From Brevibacillus sp. (GTDB lineage Bacteria > Bacillota > Bacilli > Brevibacillales > Brevibacillaceae), in assembly GCA_029240815.1 (NCBI GenBank), contig JARDZO010000019.1, positions 1 to 34,975 on the forward strand: a stretch of DNA of 34,975 nt, written 5' to 3'. The notes under the pieces were generated by a model that had not been told where the DNA came from, ran no database searches, and worked only from the letters and a program-made list of their open reading frames with translations. Numbering within the stretch: the first letter of the stretch is position 1; each line of letters begins with the position of its first letter. This document shows positions 16,412 through 24,265 of the stretch, piece after piece. The translations under genes and the position numbers were made by a program.

Positions 16412-18478
16412 TTAGTTGGCGACCAGCGATCTCTCTACAATTTCCACGATGTCCAGCGCTTTTACTTGTTCTTCGACTTCCTTTGCTTTGATTCCGTCGC
16501 CTAGCATTGTCAGACAGTAGGGACAATTGCTGCCGATCGTCGTCGGACTTAATTGGAGTGCCTGTTCCGTTCGCTCCACATTGATGCGCTTTCCCTGTGT
16601 CTCCTCCATCCACATCATGCCACCGCCAGCCCCGCAGCACATAGCGTCCTGCCGATTTCGCTTCATTTCCAGTACAGTAACGCCGGGAACAGCTTGGAGG
16701 ATTTGCCGTGGAATGTCGTAGATGGCGTTGTAGCGGCCGATATAGCAGGAGTCATGATAGGCGACGGCCTCTTTGACCTCCTTGGTCGGAACGATGCGCC
16801 CTTCCTGAATCAGCTTCCAGATCAGCTCGGTATGGTGGTACACTTCCGCTTCCAGACCAAATTCGCGATACTCGTTTTGAAACGTATTATAGGTGTGCGG
16901 GCAGATCGTAACGATTTTCTTGACCTCGTATGCTTGGAACGTGGCGATGTTCTCCTGGCAGAGCTGCTGGAATAAAAATTCGTTGCCCATGCGTCTCGCC
17001 GTGTCCCCCGAGTTACGCTCCTCATTGCCCAGTATCGCAAATTTGACTCCAGCCACATTCATGATTTTGGCAAAGGCTTGCGCAATCTTCTGACTCCGGT
17101 TGTCAAAGGAGCCCATCGAGCCGACAAAAAAGAGATACTCGAACTCATCTGTTTCCTTCACGGTCGGGACGTAGAGATCCTCCCGTCCTTCCCGCCATTT
17201 GATTCGCTCTTTGCGGTTGATTCCCCACGGGTTGCTTTGCCGCTCGATATTTTGAAAATAGCGGGTAGCCTCGTGCGGCATATTCCCTTCCGTCAGCACC
17301 AGAAAGCGGCGCATATCAATGATCTTCTCCACATGCTCATTGGCTACCGGACACTGATCCTCGCAGTTGCGGCAGGTTGTACAAGCCCATAGCTCCTCCT
17401 CAGTGATCACTTCACCGATCAACTGCCTCGACGTATTCTCCGAAGTAACTGCAACTTCATCCATACCCGAACCAGCCATGCCTGTCCCGCCCCCTGGCTG
17501 AAAGACAAACCTGGGCATCCATGCCGTGCGCGAAGTAATGGCAGCTCCCTTTTCCGTGAGATGGTCACGCATTTTCACGATCAAATCCATTGGCGAGAGC
17601 GTTTTTCCTGTCCCTGATGCCGGACACATGTTTGTGCAACGCCCGCACTCCACGCAGGCGTACAGATCGATCAGCTGATTTTGGCGGAAATCCTCGATCT
17701 TCCCTGCTCCATACTGCTCCAGCGCTTCATTCTCAAAATCGATGGAGGTTAATTGGCCGACCGGCTTGGTATCGCGCAAGAGCACGTTGACCGGGGCAAA
17801 CAGAAGATGGGCATGCTTGGACTGTGGCACGTAGACCAGGAACGAAAGAAGTGTCAGCAAATGAACCCACCAGAACGCGTAAAACCACCCGCCTGCTGCC
17901 GCTTCGCTCATACCGGCAAACAAGTAAGCGATCACAGACGAGAAGGGGGCATGCCAGCCAGCCTCTTCTCCCAGCCAGCGTTGCTCTGCGGCGAGGCTAA
18001 GCAGAATGGAGGACATCAGCACAGTCAGAAAAATGATCACCAGCCCAGATTTCAGCCCCCGTTTCAGCCGCTTCAGCTTTTCCACATACCTGCGATAAAA
18101 GGCGTAGATGACTGTCAGCAAAACCAGAACAGTGGTGAGCTCCTGCAGCAGGCTAAAATATTTGTGCGCACTACCAATCGGGAAAACAAAGCCTTTGCTA
18201 AACCCTTTGATGATCAATTCGATTGCGCCCAGCTGCAAAATGATAAATCCATAAAACATGATGACATGCATGACTCCGCTTTTCTTGTCTTTCAGCAGCT
18301 TCTTTTGCCCAAACACGTTCACGAGGACTTCCTGTATTCGCTGTCGTGTATCCTCTTTCAGATTGGATTTGCGGCCCAGTCTGATAAAAACGACACGGCT
18401 GTAAACCACATGAGCAAACATGTACAACGCAAGTCCCGTTACAACGATAAAAGCTAACGCATTGAGCAGATCCAACAT
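16412..18478 (-). CDS. Membrane Fe-S ETF:quinone oxidoreductase (FadF/EMO-like)
   Basis: A 688-residue membrane protein. About six N-terminal membrane helices (residues 1-235, with conserved His suited to heme b) are followed by two 4Fe-4S motifs, C275-x2-C278-x2-C281-x3-C285P and C366-x2-C369-x2-C372-x3-C376P. Then come CCG/DUF224 cysteine motifs with C526, C578, CCG at 614-616, and C652/C655. This is the layout of B. subtilis FadF and of the ETF:(methyl)menaquinone oxidoreductases, which take electrons from reduced EtfAB to the quinone pool. It stands in for the ETF-QO found in proteobacteria and mitochondria. ATG 18476-18478 has AAAGGAT upstream; the 34 residues further upstream would begin inside the promoter and terminator. 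It has its own sigma54 promoter. Confidence 0.9.
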   Translation of the reverse strand: MLDLLNALAFIVVTGLALYMFAHVVYSRVVFIRLGRKSNLKEDTRQRIQEVLVNVFGQKKLLKDKKSGVMHVIMFYGFIILQLGAIELIIKGFSKGFVFPIGSAHKYFSLLQELTTVLVLLTVIYAFYRRYVEKLKRLKRGLKSGLVIIFLTVLMSSILLSLAAEQRWLGEEAGWHAPFSSVIAYLFAGMSEAAAGGWFYAFWWVHLLTLLSFLVYVPQSKHAHLLFAPVNVLLRDTKPVGQLTSIDFENEALEQYGAGKIEDFRQNQLIDLYACVECGRCTNMCPASGTGKTLSPMDLIVKMRDHLTEKGAAITSRTAWMPRFVFQPGGGTGMAGSGMDEVAVTSENTSRQLIGEVITEEELWACTTCRNCEDQCPVANEHVEKIIDMRRFLVLTEGNMPHEATRYFQNIERQSNPWGINRKERIKWREGREDLYVPTVKETDEFEYLFFVGSMGSFDNRSQKIAQAFAKIMNVAGVKFAILGNEERNSGDTARRMGNEFLFQQLCQENIATFQAYEVKKIVTICPHTYNTFQNEYREFGLEAEVYHHTELIWKLIQEGRIVPTKEVKEAVAYHDSCYIGRYNAIYDIPRQILQAVPGVTVLEMKRNRQDAMCCGAGGGMMWMEETQGKRINVERTEQALQLSPTTIGSNCPYCLTMLGDGIKAKEVEEQVKALDIVEIVERSLVAN

Positions 18479-18534
18479 CGGCAATTCATCCTTTCTTTGG
18501 TTGCTAGGAGTTCTTCGATCCTGCAAAAATGGAT

Positions 18535-18552
18535 TTGCAACACCTGTGCCAA
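18535..18552 (-). promoter_or_regulatory. Sigma54 promoter of Fe-S oxidoreductase gene
   Basis: TTGGCAC-AGGTG-TTGCAA on the minus strand is an exact -24/-12 match (GG and GC ten bases apart). The predicted transcription start near 18525 leaves a leader of about 47 bases before the ATG, almost the same geometry as at etfB. Two independent exact matches on either side of a sigma54 activator gene strongly support a shared regulon. Confidence 0.9.
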
Positions 18553-18560
18553 TATTGATA

Positions 18561-18600
18561 GAAGGAAAAAGAAAAACCATCAGGCTTAAAAACCTGATGG
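18561..18600 (-). terminator. Terminator of OPT-DUF917-DUF1177 operon
   Basis: CCATCAGG (18577-18584) pairs with CCTGATGG (18593-18600), followed on the minus strand by TTTTTCTTTTTCC. It separates the DUF1177 gene from the sigma54 promoter immediately downstream. Confidence 0.93.
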
Positions 18601-18634
18601 TCTTTTCAAGCAGCGGGGAAGATCTCGGCCCGCC

Positions 18635-19582
18635 TTATTTTTCCCCACCTATATTCCCCATGGTTTGCAGCACTTTCATCGATCCGTAGCGAGTGAGGAT
18701 ATGTGCATACTCTGCTTCATCATACAAAGTGGAAACGCCATTGGTAAACTCTTTTGCCACTTCTACCGCAAATTTGACTGCAAGCGCGATATCTGATTCA
18801 TGGCTGGCACCTGTACCGCAGCCTGGAACGGCTGTCTGCGCCGTAATCGCGACACCTACCACCGGAGCATCGGTGGCAACAGCTGGCTGCAGAATGCTGT
18901 TGATGTGGAACAGGTCATTCCCGTACGGTGTAATGTCCTGCATCGTAATCGGGAAAGTCACCGGAAGCTGTCCGGTGGTCATCTCCATAATACGGAGCAA
19001 ATCTTCGCTGATGCGAAGAATGTAGCCTTCTTTCACAGTCGGTGAGATCGCGATTCCTTTGTGATTGACGATGCGGTTGCCTTTCGTCGTATCGATAGAC
19101 AGAATCGCTTCCATCTCTGGAATGACTTCGTAGCGGTTCATGGTCAAAATATCGACTGGCGATCCCATAAAATCTACCGGCTCATGCGGCTGCGTAGGTG
19201 CATTTGGGCAAATATGCGTGCTGATGATGACATCGCCAGCGAGGATGTCGCCGTTTTTTTGCATATCCGCGAGCTTTAAGGCAGAGGCAATCGCTGCGAT
19301 CGCGCCATCTGCATCCGACACCATCCCGATTCGGCTCGGCCGTGCACCAATGCCGCCCAATCGTCCGATAATCCCGAAGGTTGGCGCAGTCCCGCCTGCG
19401 GCTTTCCCGTTCTTGCCCGGAATGACAATCTTGACGAAATCGGTGCTGCCTTCTTCCCCTGTTACGGTTTGTACGCTGACCGTCACCGCAGGATACGATG
19501 CAAATAGTTCCTTGATTGTTTCCCCATTGACATAAGCGCTATCCAGCGCTTCAAACACGGTGATAGTTTGTTTCCAAGACAT
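18635..19582 (-). CDS. DUF1177 family protein (315 aa)
   Basis: A soluble protein that I place in the DUF1177 family by overall sequence character and by its neighbours. It has a Gly-rich stretch (GIIGRLGGIGARPSRIGMVSD, about 90-110), an internal STHICPNAP motif with Cys and His, and CGTGASHESD near residue 255. These clusters of Cys, His and Asp suggest a metal-dependent or hydrolase-like site, but no activity is known to me. The start ATG 19580-19582 has GGGAGG upstream. It is the last gene of the operon, 35 bases after DUF917. Confidence 0.82.
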   Translation of the reverse strand: MSWKQTITVFEALDSAYVNGETIKELFASYPAVTVSVQTVTGEEGSTDFVKIVIPGKNGKAAGGTAPTFGIIGRLGGIGARPSRIGMVSDADGAIAAIASALKLADMQKNGDILAGDVIISTHICPNAPTQPHEPVDFMGSPVDILTMNRYEVIPEMEAILSIDTTKGNRIVNHKGIAISPTVKEGYILRISEDLLRIMEMTTGQLPVTFPITMQDITPYGNDLFHINSILQPAVATDAPVVGVAITAQTAVPGCGTGASHESDIALAVKFAVEVAKEFTNGVSTLYDEAEYAHILTRYGSMKVLQTMGNIGGEK

Positions 19583-19617
19583 GCTCGTTACCTCCCTGAT
19601 TATGGATGCATCGTTTT

Positions 19618-20679
19618 TTATGCAAAGATGTAGGAGAGAATCTGTTTGTCGACGGCGCCTTCCACCGAAGCCATCAGCTCGCGGTTGCGCATGGTTGCTC
19701 CCAAAATCAGTTGTTCTTTTGGTACGTGAATGACTGCGAGCTTTTGACCTTTTTCGACCTCCGCAGAAACAACCGGTTTGGCTGTTTGAGCATCCAGGGT
19801 CATGATGAGATCCGGGAATGTCCCCAGTCGCTCTCCGTTTACTTCCAGCGTCATGTATTCGTTCCAGAACGTCATTTCATGACCATTGATGACGACACGC
19901 CCTACATCAAAACCACCAGCTGTATTCAATGCAAATTCGTCAACGACACCTGCTGTGACGACATGACCTCCGAGCTTTTGGCAGACAGCTTCAATCGCTG
20001 CCTCTCCTTTTGCTCCAAGCAGTGCTTCCCCTACCTCGATCGCCTGCTGGATAGCACCAGGAGCTCCATTTGCTCGTGCATAAGCTACACTCACAGGATT
20101 GCGGGCAACCACAACTAGTCCGCCTGCTTCTACAGATATCTTGCGCACCAGACCTGCTGCCTGTTGCAAATGACCGCTCACACATACCTCGTGATAGCGC
20201 TCATCCTTCCCGCCTACGGCTGCTTGGTGAGAAATAAAGCCGTCGAGCTCATGCAGATTCATCGCTCCCATCAAGCCTGTCGGATGGGCTCGTCCATTAC
20301 ATGGCAAATCGATCACGGGAAGCCCGGTCACTGCTGCCTGGAACCAGCCGTTCACCGTCGTACCTGCACCATTTTCATTGGTGATGATCCCTTTAATCGG
20401 CTGGCCGATTGTCTTTTCCAGCAGCTGCAAGGCACGAACGTAATGCATCGGTTTTGTATATTGATCCGTGGCAGCGGGTGCCCCGACCAGCGCAACTGTC
20501 GCCAGCAGATCATCGTCATTCATCTCATCTGCGGTATAGAGCTGCGGTGTTCCCACTTCCAACGCGAGACGCCCTGATTCAAGTCCGTCTTCCAGCCAGC
20601 CTCCGCCGCCTCCGCCTAATACGCATCCGCCGTATACAGCCGCTTCCATCATGGAAGTCGTTAAGGTCACTTTCGCCAC
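19618..20679 (-). CDS. DUF917 (S-Me-thiohydantoin desulfurase-like) protein
   Basis: This 353-residue protein fits the DUF917 family, named S-methyl thiohydantoin desulfurase domain, often found beside hydantoinase genes. The N-terminus has CVLGGGGGGWLEDG, the Gly-rich motif of the family, and there are CNGRAHPTG and TNENGAG motifs in the first half. GTG 20677-20679 follows GGAGGAG by seven bases; the frame is open to 20700 but that start lacks a site. It lies between the OPT transporter (29 bases) and DUF1177 (35 bases). The set suggests uptake and processing of a peptide- or hydantoin-like amide, with the exact reaction unknown. Confidence 0.85.
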   Translation of the reverse strand: MAKVTLTTSMMEAAVYGGCVLGGGGGGWLEDGLESGRLALEVGTPQLYTADEMNDDDLLATVALVGAPAATDQYTKPMHYVRALQLLEKTIGQPIKGIITNENGAGTTVNGWFQAAVTGLPVIDLPCNGRAHPTGLMGAMNLHELDGFISHQAAVGGKDERYHEVCVSGHLQQAAGLVRKISVEAGGLVVVARNPVSVAYARANGAPGAIQQAIEVGEALLGAKGEAAIEAVCQKLGGHVVTAGVVDEFALNTAGGFDVGRVVINGHEMTFWNEYMTLEVNGERLGTFPDLIMTLDAQTAKPVVSAEVEKGQKLAVIHVPKEQLILGATMRNRELMASVEGAVDKQILSYIFA

Positions 20680-20708
20680 TTTGTTTCTCCTCCATCTCAA
20701 GCCGCTAT

Positions 20709-22313
20709 TTATTTCTTGGCAAATTTCACTACGGAACTAAAGAAACTGTAGAGCGCATCCCCGGCGATAAAACCAGCAGCGAGAATACTGAGTGTGCTTT
20801 CTGCCTCTTTGCCTTTCGCTTTCAAGACGACCATGCGAATGAGGATACCAGCCAGTACTGCCCAGCCAGCATTCGGATTCAGGATCAGCAAGCCTGTAGC
20901 AAACATGACCCCGATCTGGCGACTCGATCCGCCAACCAGCTGCAGGATCGCGCCTGGAATCGCCCACATCAGCAACTGCTTGGCGACCTCTGGGGAAGTA
21001 CCTGCCTCAATCGTACTGGCGTATACTTTATCCACTGGCGGGATGAGCCCTTGAGAGAAAAAGCTGTTGTACGAAAACATGACGGTAATCAAAGCGACAC
21101 CAAACGCGATCAGGCCTGCGAAGTATTGCTGTTTGCGGCCAGCTAGCTCAGCTTCTGGATCCGTACCATTGCCACGCAAGATGTAGCCCGTCTTCAAGTC
21201 GTAGCCCATATCGGCAAAGGCTGGACCAGTCGCAGCACTAAAACCTACCAAGAGTGCTAGCGCCACTGGCGGGAACCCGATCATCATCCCGATGATCAGC
21301 GTAATCAGCGCAATTGCGAATGCCGGGAACCATCCCGAGTGCATCGCCGCAATCCCTACGATCAGTTCGTGTACGTACGCAGCAAATGCAGCGAAGATCA
21401 TAAAGCCAATCAACATGCCAAACGACATGTGGGAAATCAGTCCGCCTGTCAGAGCGACGATCAACGCAATGACCAAATAGGCAACAAAGCCGAATCCCAG
21501 AGTCCGGGAGGTTTGTTTTTCACTTTGCGTATACGTGACTTCCTCAACTGAAGAGGCAGCATTTGTAACCGGTTTCTTTTTTCTGAAAATAATAACTGCC
21601 ACTTGGAACAAGGCGACGATCCCTGCCCCGATCATAAAGCCATGCGGGATATACATCGTGTTCACGTCAACATGGAAAAGGGGTACGGAATATTGTCTGA
21701 GCAAAAGACCGATGCCAAACATCGCCAATGCCCAAATGTTCCCGATAAACGCAACCCCGAATGCGGACATCGATACGCCCAAGTAAGAACCAATCAAACC
21801 AACGGCCGTCCCTACACCCAACAACACCCCACGCTTACCGCCTTTATCACCCGCGATAATCGCTTCTGCTGTTGCAACACCTGGAGCCCATGTGCCAGAA
21901 GCCGGAAATACTTTGGAATCAAAGAGCTTGTACAGCAGTGCTGTGTCCACAAACATCGCCAGCCCTGCCCCGATCATCATCGGCATGATCAGCTCTGGCT
22001 TACCCATTGCAAACGGGATCCCAATCGGAATCAACAAGCTGTTTGCCGCTCCGAATGTCGCAGAGGAAATCGACGTCTGAACCAGATTCTGACGATGAAT
22101 CGATCTGTACTTTGAGAATATCTCCAATGGAATCCGAGCGATCAGCATCGCGGCCAGTGCACCAATAATCGATGTGCTAGGCGTTACCCCCAGCGATGTA
22201 ATCAGCTGCATTCCAATAATGGCACCAAATACGGACAAGCCTACGTTCAACAGTAGTGAGAACGGCTCGAAAACAGAGGGATGTTTTTCTCTGGAAGTTT
22301 TATTTTTAGCCAT
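20709..22313 (-). CDS. OPT-family transporter (534 aa)
   Basis: A very hydrophobic integral membrane protein with about 14 predicted helices that resembles the OPT (oligopeptide transporter) family. Conserved features include GTWAPGVATAEAI (about 142-154), NTMYIPHGFMIGAG (near 220), an acidic cytoplasmic loop around 250-270 (SSVEEVTYTQSEKQ), and a second half with ATGPAFADMGYDLKTG. OPT carriers move peptides or metal-chelate complexes with protons. As first gene of the operon with DUF917 and DUF1177, it probably imports their substrate. ATG 22311-22313 follows AAGGGGG. Confidence 0.87.
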   Translation of the reverse strand: MAKNKTSREKHPSVFEPFSLLLNVGLSVFGAIIGMQLITSLGVTPSTSIIGALAAMLIARIPLEIFSKYRSIHRQNLVQTSISSATFGAANSLLIPIGIPFAMGKPELIMPMMIGAGLAMFVDTALLYKLFDSKVFPASGTWAPGVATAEAIIAGDKGGKRGVLLGVGTAVGLIGSYLGVSMSAFGVAFIGNIWALAMFGIGLLLRQYSVPLFHVDVNTMYIPHGFMIGAGIVALFQVAVIIFRKKKPVTNAASSVEEVTYTQSEKQTSRTLGFGFVAYLVIALIVALTGGLISHMSFGMLIGFMIFAAFAAYVHELIVGIAAMHSGWFPAFAIALITLIIGMMIGFPPVALALLVGFSAATGPAFADMGYDLKTGYILRGNGTDPEAELAGRKQQYFAGLIAFGVALITVMFSYNSFFSQGLIPPVDKVYASTIEAGTSPEVAKQLLMWAIPGAILQLVGGSSRQIGVMFATGLLILNPNAGWAVLAGILIRMVVLKAKGKEAESTLSILAAGFIAGDALYSFFSSVVKFAKK

Positions 22314-22360
22314 GTTCCTACCCCCTTTTTTAATTTTCTGTATGATTGCACAAAGACTGA

Positions 22361-22372
22361 AAAAGCGCTTTT
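22361..22372. promoter_or_regulatory. 12-bp palindrome before OPT operon (cre-like)
   Basis: AAAAGCGCTTTT is a perfect palindrome 48 bases upstream of the transporter ATG. It shares the AAGCGCTT core with catabolite-responsive elements but lacks the outer TG/CA bases. It may bind CcpA or another dimeric regulator. Other than this palindrome and the terminator at 22526-22560, the 305-base gap 22314-22618 shows only hairpins in the PucR-gene trailer (CCCAAAA/TTTTGGG near 22563-22590, and ATCACA/TGTGAT at 22600-22615). Confidence 0.35.
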
Positions 22373-22525
22373 CCTACTACTGTTTCTTCTTTCTTCCAAT
22401 CAGATACACTCGCTTAACAGGAACTCGGTATGCTGGAAGCTTTGCGGGAACTGTTGTTTCGATAAGCTGTCGATTCTCTCCCCTTTCAAAAGGTTGTTTC
22501 TTATCTATTCTGTTTTTTTTTACTT

Positions 22526-22560
22526 TAACAAAAACAAGCCGCTTTCCCCTATGGAAAGCG
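22526..22560 (-). terminator. Terminator of pucR-type regulator gene
   Basis: CGCTTTCC (22540-22547) pairs with GGAAAGCG (22553-22560) and is followed on the minus strand by GCTTGTTTTTGTT. It lies about 60 bases after the regulator stop codon. Confidence 0.75.
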
Positions 22561-22618
22561 ACCCAAAAGTTGACCCCCATTTTTGGGCGCCATCACAAAT
22601 ATGTGATTGTACCGAGCT

Positions 22619-24178
22619 CTACTTGATCGCTATGGCATGAATATCCTTCGTTTTCCATACACGCATGGCTACATCCAGGCGAAAGCGCACCTCGGGATCA
22701 TTCAAATCATTTTGGATGATTTCACTCACCCTATCCAGCCGATACAAGACAGAATTGCGATGGATAAACAACTCCTCCGCAACCCGCTTGGTATTGCCGC
22801 CGGAACGCAGGAACGCACTGAGTGTCGCCAGCAGCTCTGTTCCATATTCTTTATCATACGCAACGACAGGCTCGATCAGCATCGACGTTAGTGCCGTGAG
22901 CACAGGATGTCCTGCCGCATCCAAAAGCAGGTCTTCCACCAGCACTTCGTGGAAATGAACGGTCTTTTGCTTTGGCTGCGTGTGCTGACCGATTTCCAAT
23001 GCTTTGTGCGCTTCCTGCCTGCTCGCTGGAACATCCGACAACCATTCGCGAATGCCGCCGATCCCTACGTACAATTGGGTATTCGCAGGAATCTCCTCAG
23101 CCTGCGCCATCAGCTCATGCACTAGCTGCTCGGCTTCGGCTCTTTGCTTTTCTGCCGTATCATGGACAGTCGTGCACAGCACGATCAGTGAATCGTTGAT
23201 GAACACACCCTTGCGAGTATACACACCGGGCTTGTTCACCCGTTGAACCAACAGATTGTACATACGCGTCAGAGACTCATCCCGGCTCTGCTTTTCAGCC
23301 CTCGCCCGAATCTGCAGCACCATCACATAGGAAAACCGCCCGAGTGGAATTCCTAGCTGCTGGGCACGATAGCGCAGCAGGTCCTCCTGATGGGACGAAC
23401 CGGAAAACAACTCCACCAGAAACGATTCCTGTTCCCTCTCTCGCTGCAGCTGCTGTGACTGACGGATCGTAAACTCAATGGCGAGCACCGTGATGGCATG
23501 GTCAAGGCACATTTCTTCAAAGCGCTCCTGCTCCCCGAGCTCTCTGGAAATAGCTAAATACCCCATGACCTTGCTGCCTACTTGTACAGGACGCTTTTCA
23601 ACAAAATCCGTCCCGCTAAAACGAGTCGTGCAGCTCTCCACTTCTCCGTCTTCATTCAGTACAGCAGCCTCACACCCCAGCAAATGTCCAATCAAGACGA
23701 CTAGCTCAGTCGTCCGGCGATTTAAGACCAGATTGGTAAATTGCTGATTGATTTCCCGCACCTCCCGCAGTAAAAAAGCCTGCCGATTGAGGATTTGATC
23801 AATCACCGTATGCGTCATATCGATAAACGTAACTTCCAGCGGAATATCAAACAACGGGATGCCGTAAAGATTGCTTTTTTCCAGTGCCTCCTGGGGCACC
23901 TCCTGGATAAATCGCTTCGTCTTGATTCCAACCGCCGTCCCACCGACCCGATGCATTTCATCCAGCAGCCTGCACAGCATCGTAGGTTCATGGCGAAAGG
24001 AATAGCCCGTCGTCAATATCAATTCATTGGGACGCAGAAAACCTGTCAAAGTCGGGGTTTCCATGTTGTCGATATAGTAAATTTCCTTGGATACGCCACT
24101 CGCTCCTGCCATGACCCGTACCCCGTTAAACAAGGGCAGCTGCAGGAGCCGCTCCACGGTAAAAGGTTTGTTTTCCAT
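22619..24178 (-). CDS. PucR-family transcriptional regulator (519 aa)
   Basis: A PucR-type regulator. The N-terminal purine-catabolism sensor domain spans about 5-125 (FTVERLLQLPLFNGVRVMAG start). A middle GGDEF-like domain lies about 280-400, and the C-terminal helix-turn-helix is SGGNTKRVAEELFIHRNSVL (about 458-477) followed by YRLDRVSEI. Family members control use of purines, allantoin, amino acids or related amides, and usually activate neighbouring genes in response to the substrate. It stands between the OPT-DUF917-DUF1177 operon and the M20-YfcC-M28 operon, and either or both could be targets. ATG 24176-24178; its upstream region holds two CCATAT copies (24218-24231 area). Confidence 0.92.
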   Translation of the reverse strand: MENKPFTVERLLQLPLFNGVRVMAGASGVSKEIYYIDNMETPTLTGFLRPNELILTTGYSFRHEPTMLCRLLDEMHRVGGTAVGIKTKRFIQEVPQEALEKSNLYGIPLFDIPLEVTFIDMTHTVIDQILNRQAFLLREVREINQQFTNLVLNRRTTELVVLIGHLLGCEAAVLNEDGEVESCTTRFSGTDFVEKRPVQVGSKVMGYLAISRELGEQERFEEMCLDHAITVLAIEFTIRQSQQLQREREQESFLVELFSGSSHQEDLLRYRAQQLGIPLGRFSYVMVLQIRARAEKQSRDESLTRMYNLLVQRVNKPGVYTRKGVFINDSLIVLCTTVHDTAEKQRAEAEQLVHELMAQAEEIPANTQLYVGIGGIREWLSDVPASRQEAHKALEIGQHTQPKQKTVHFHEVLVEDLLLDAAGHPVLTALTSMLIEPVVAYDKEYGTELLATLSAFLRSGGNTKRVAEELFIHRNSVLYRLDRVSEIIQNDLNDPEVRFRLDVAMRVWKTKDIHAIAIK

Positions 24179-24240
24179 GCATTCACCTCATCGCACTCGC
24201 TCTTCTCCTGAATGCTACCATATTTCCATATAGAAAAGAA

Positions 24241-24265
24241 AAGAGACCTGATCATCAGGTCTCTT
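24241..24265 (-). terminator. Terminator overlapping the M28 stop codon
   Basis: AAGAGACCTGAT (24241-24252) and ATCAGGTCTCTT (24254-24265) form a perfect inverted repeat with a one-base centre; a folded RNA would use about ten pairs and a small loop. A T-rich run follows on the minus strand (TCTTTTCTTTTC). The M28 stop TGA (24255-24257) and its last codons are inside the stem. Confidence 0.9.

Noticed and set aside
22600..22615. ATCACA-AATA-TGTGAT as a CRP-type operator
   Set aside because: The half-sites point the wrong way for TGTGA-N6-TCACA, and it lies in the trailer of the PucR gene rather than a promoter.
24200..24240. Possible sigma54 promoter before the PucR gene
   Set aside because: A GG and GC are ten bases apart (TGGAAA-N5-TAGCA on the minus strand), but the surrounding bases differ at several conserved positions, unlike the two exact matches elsewhere.
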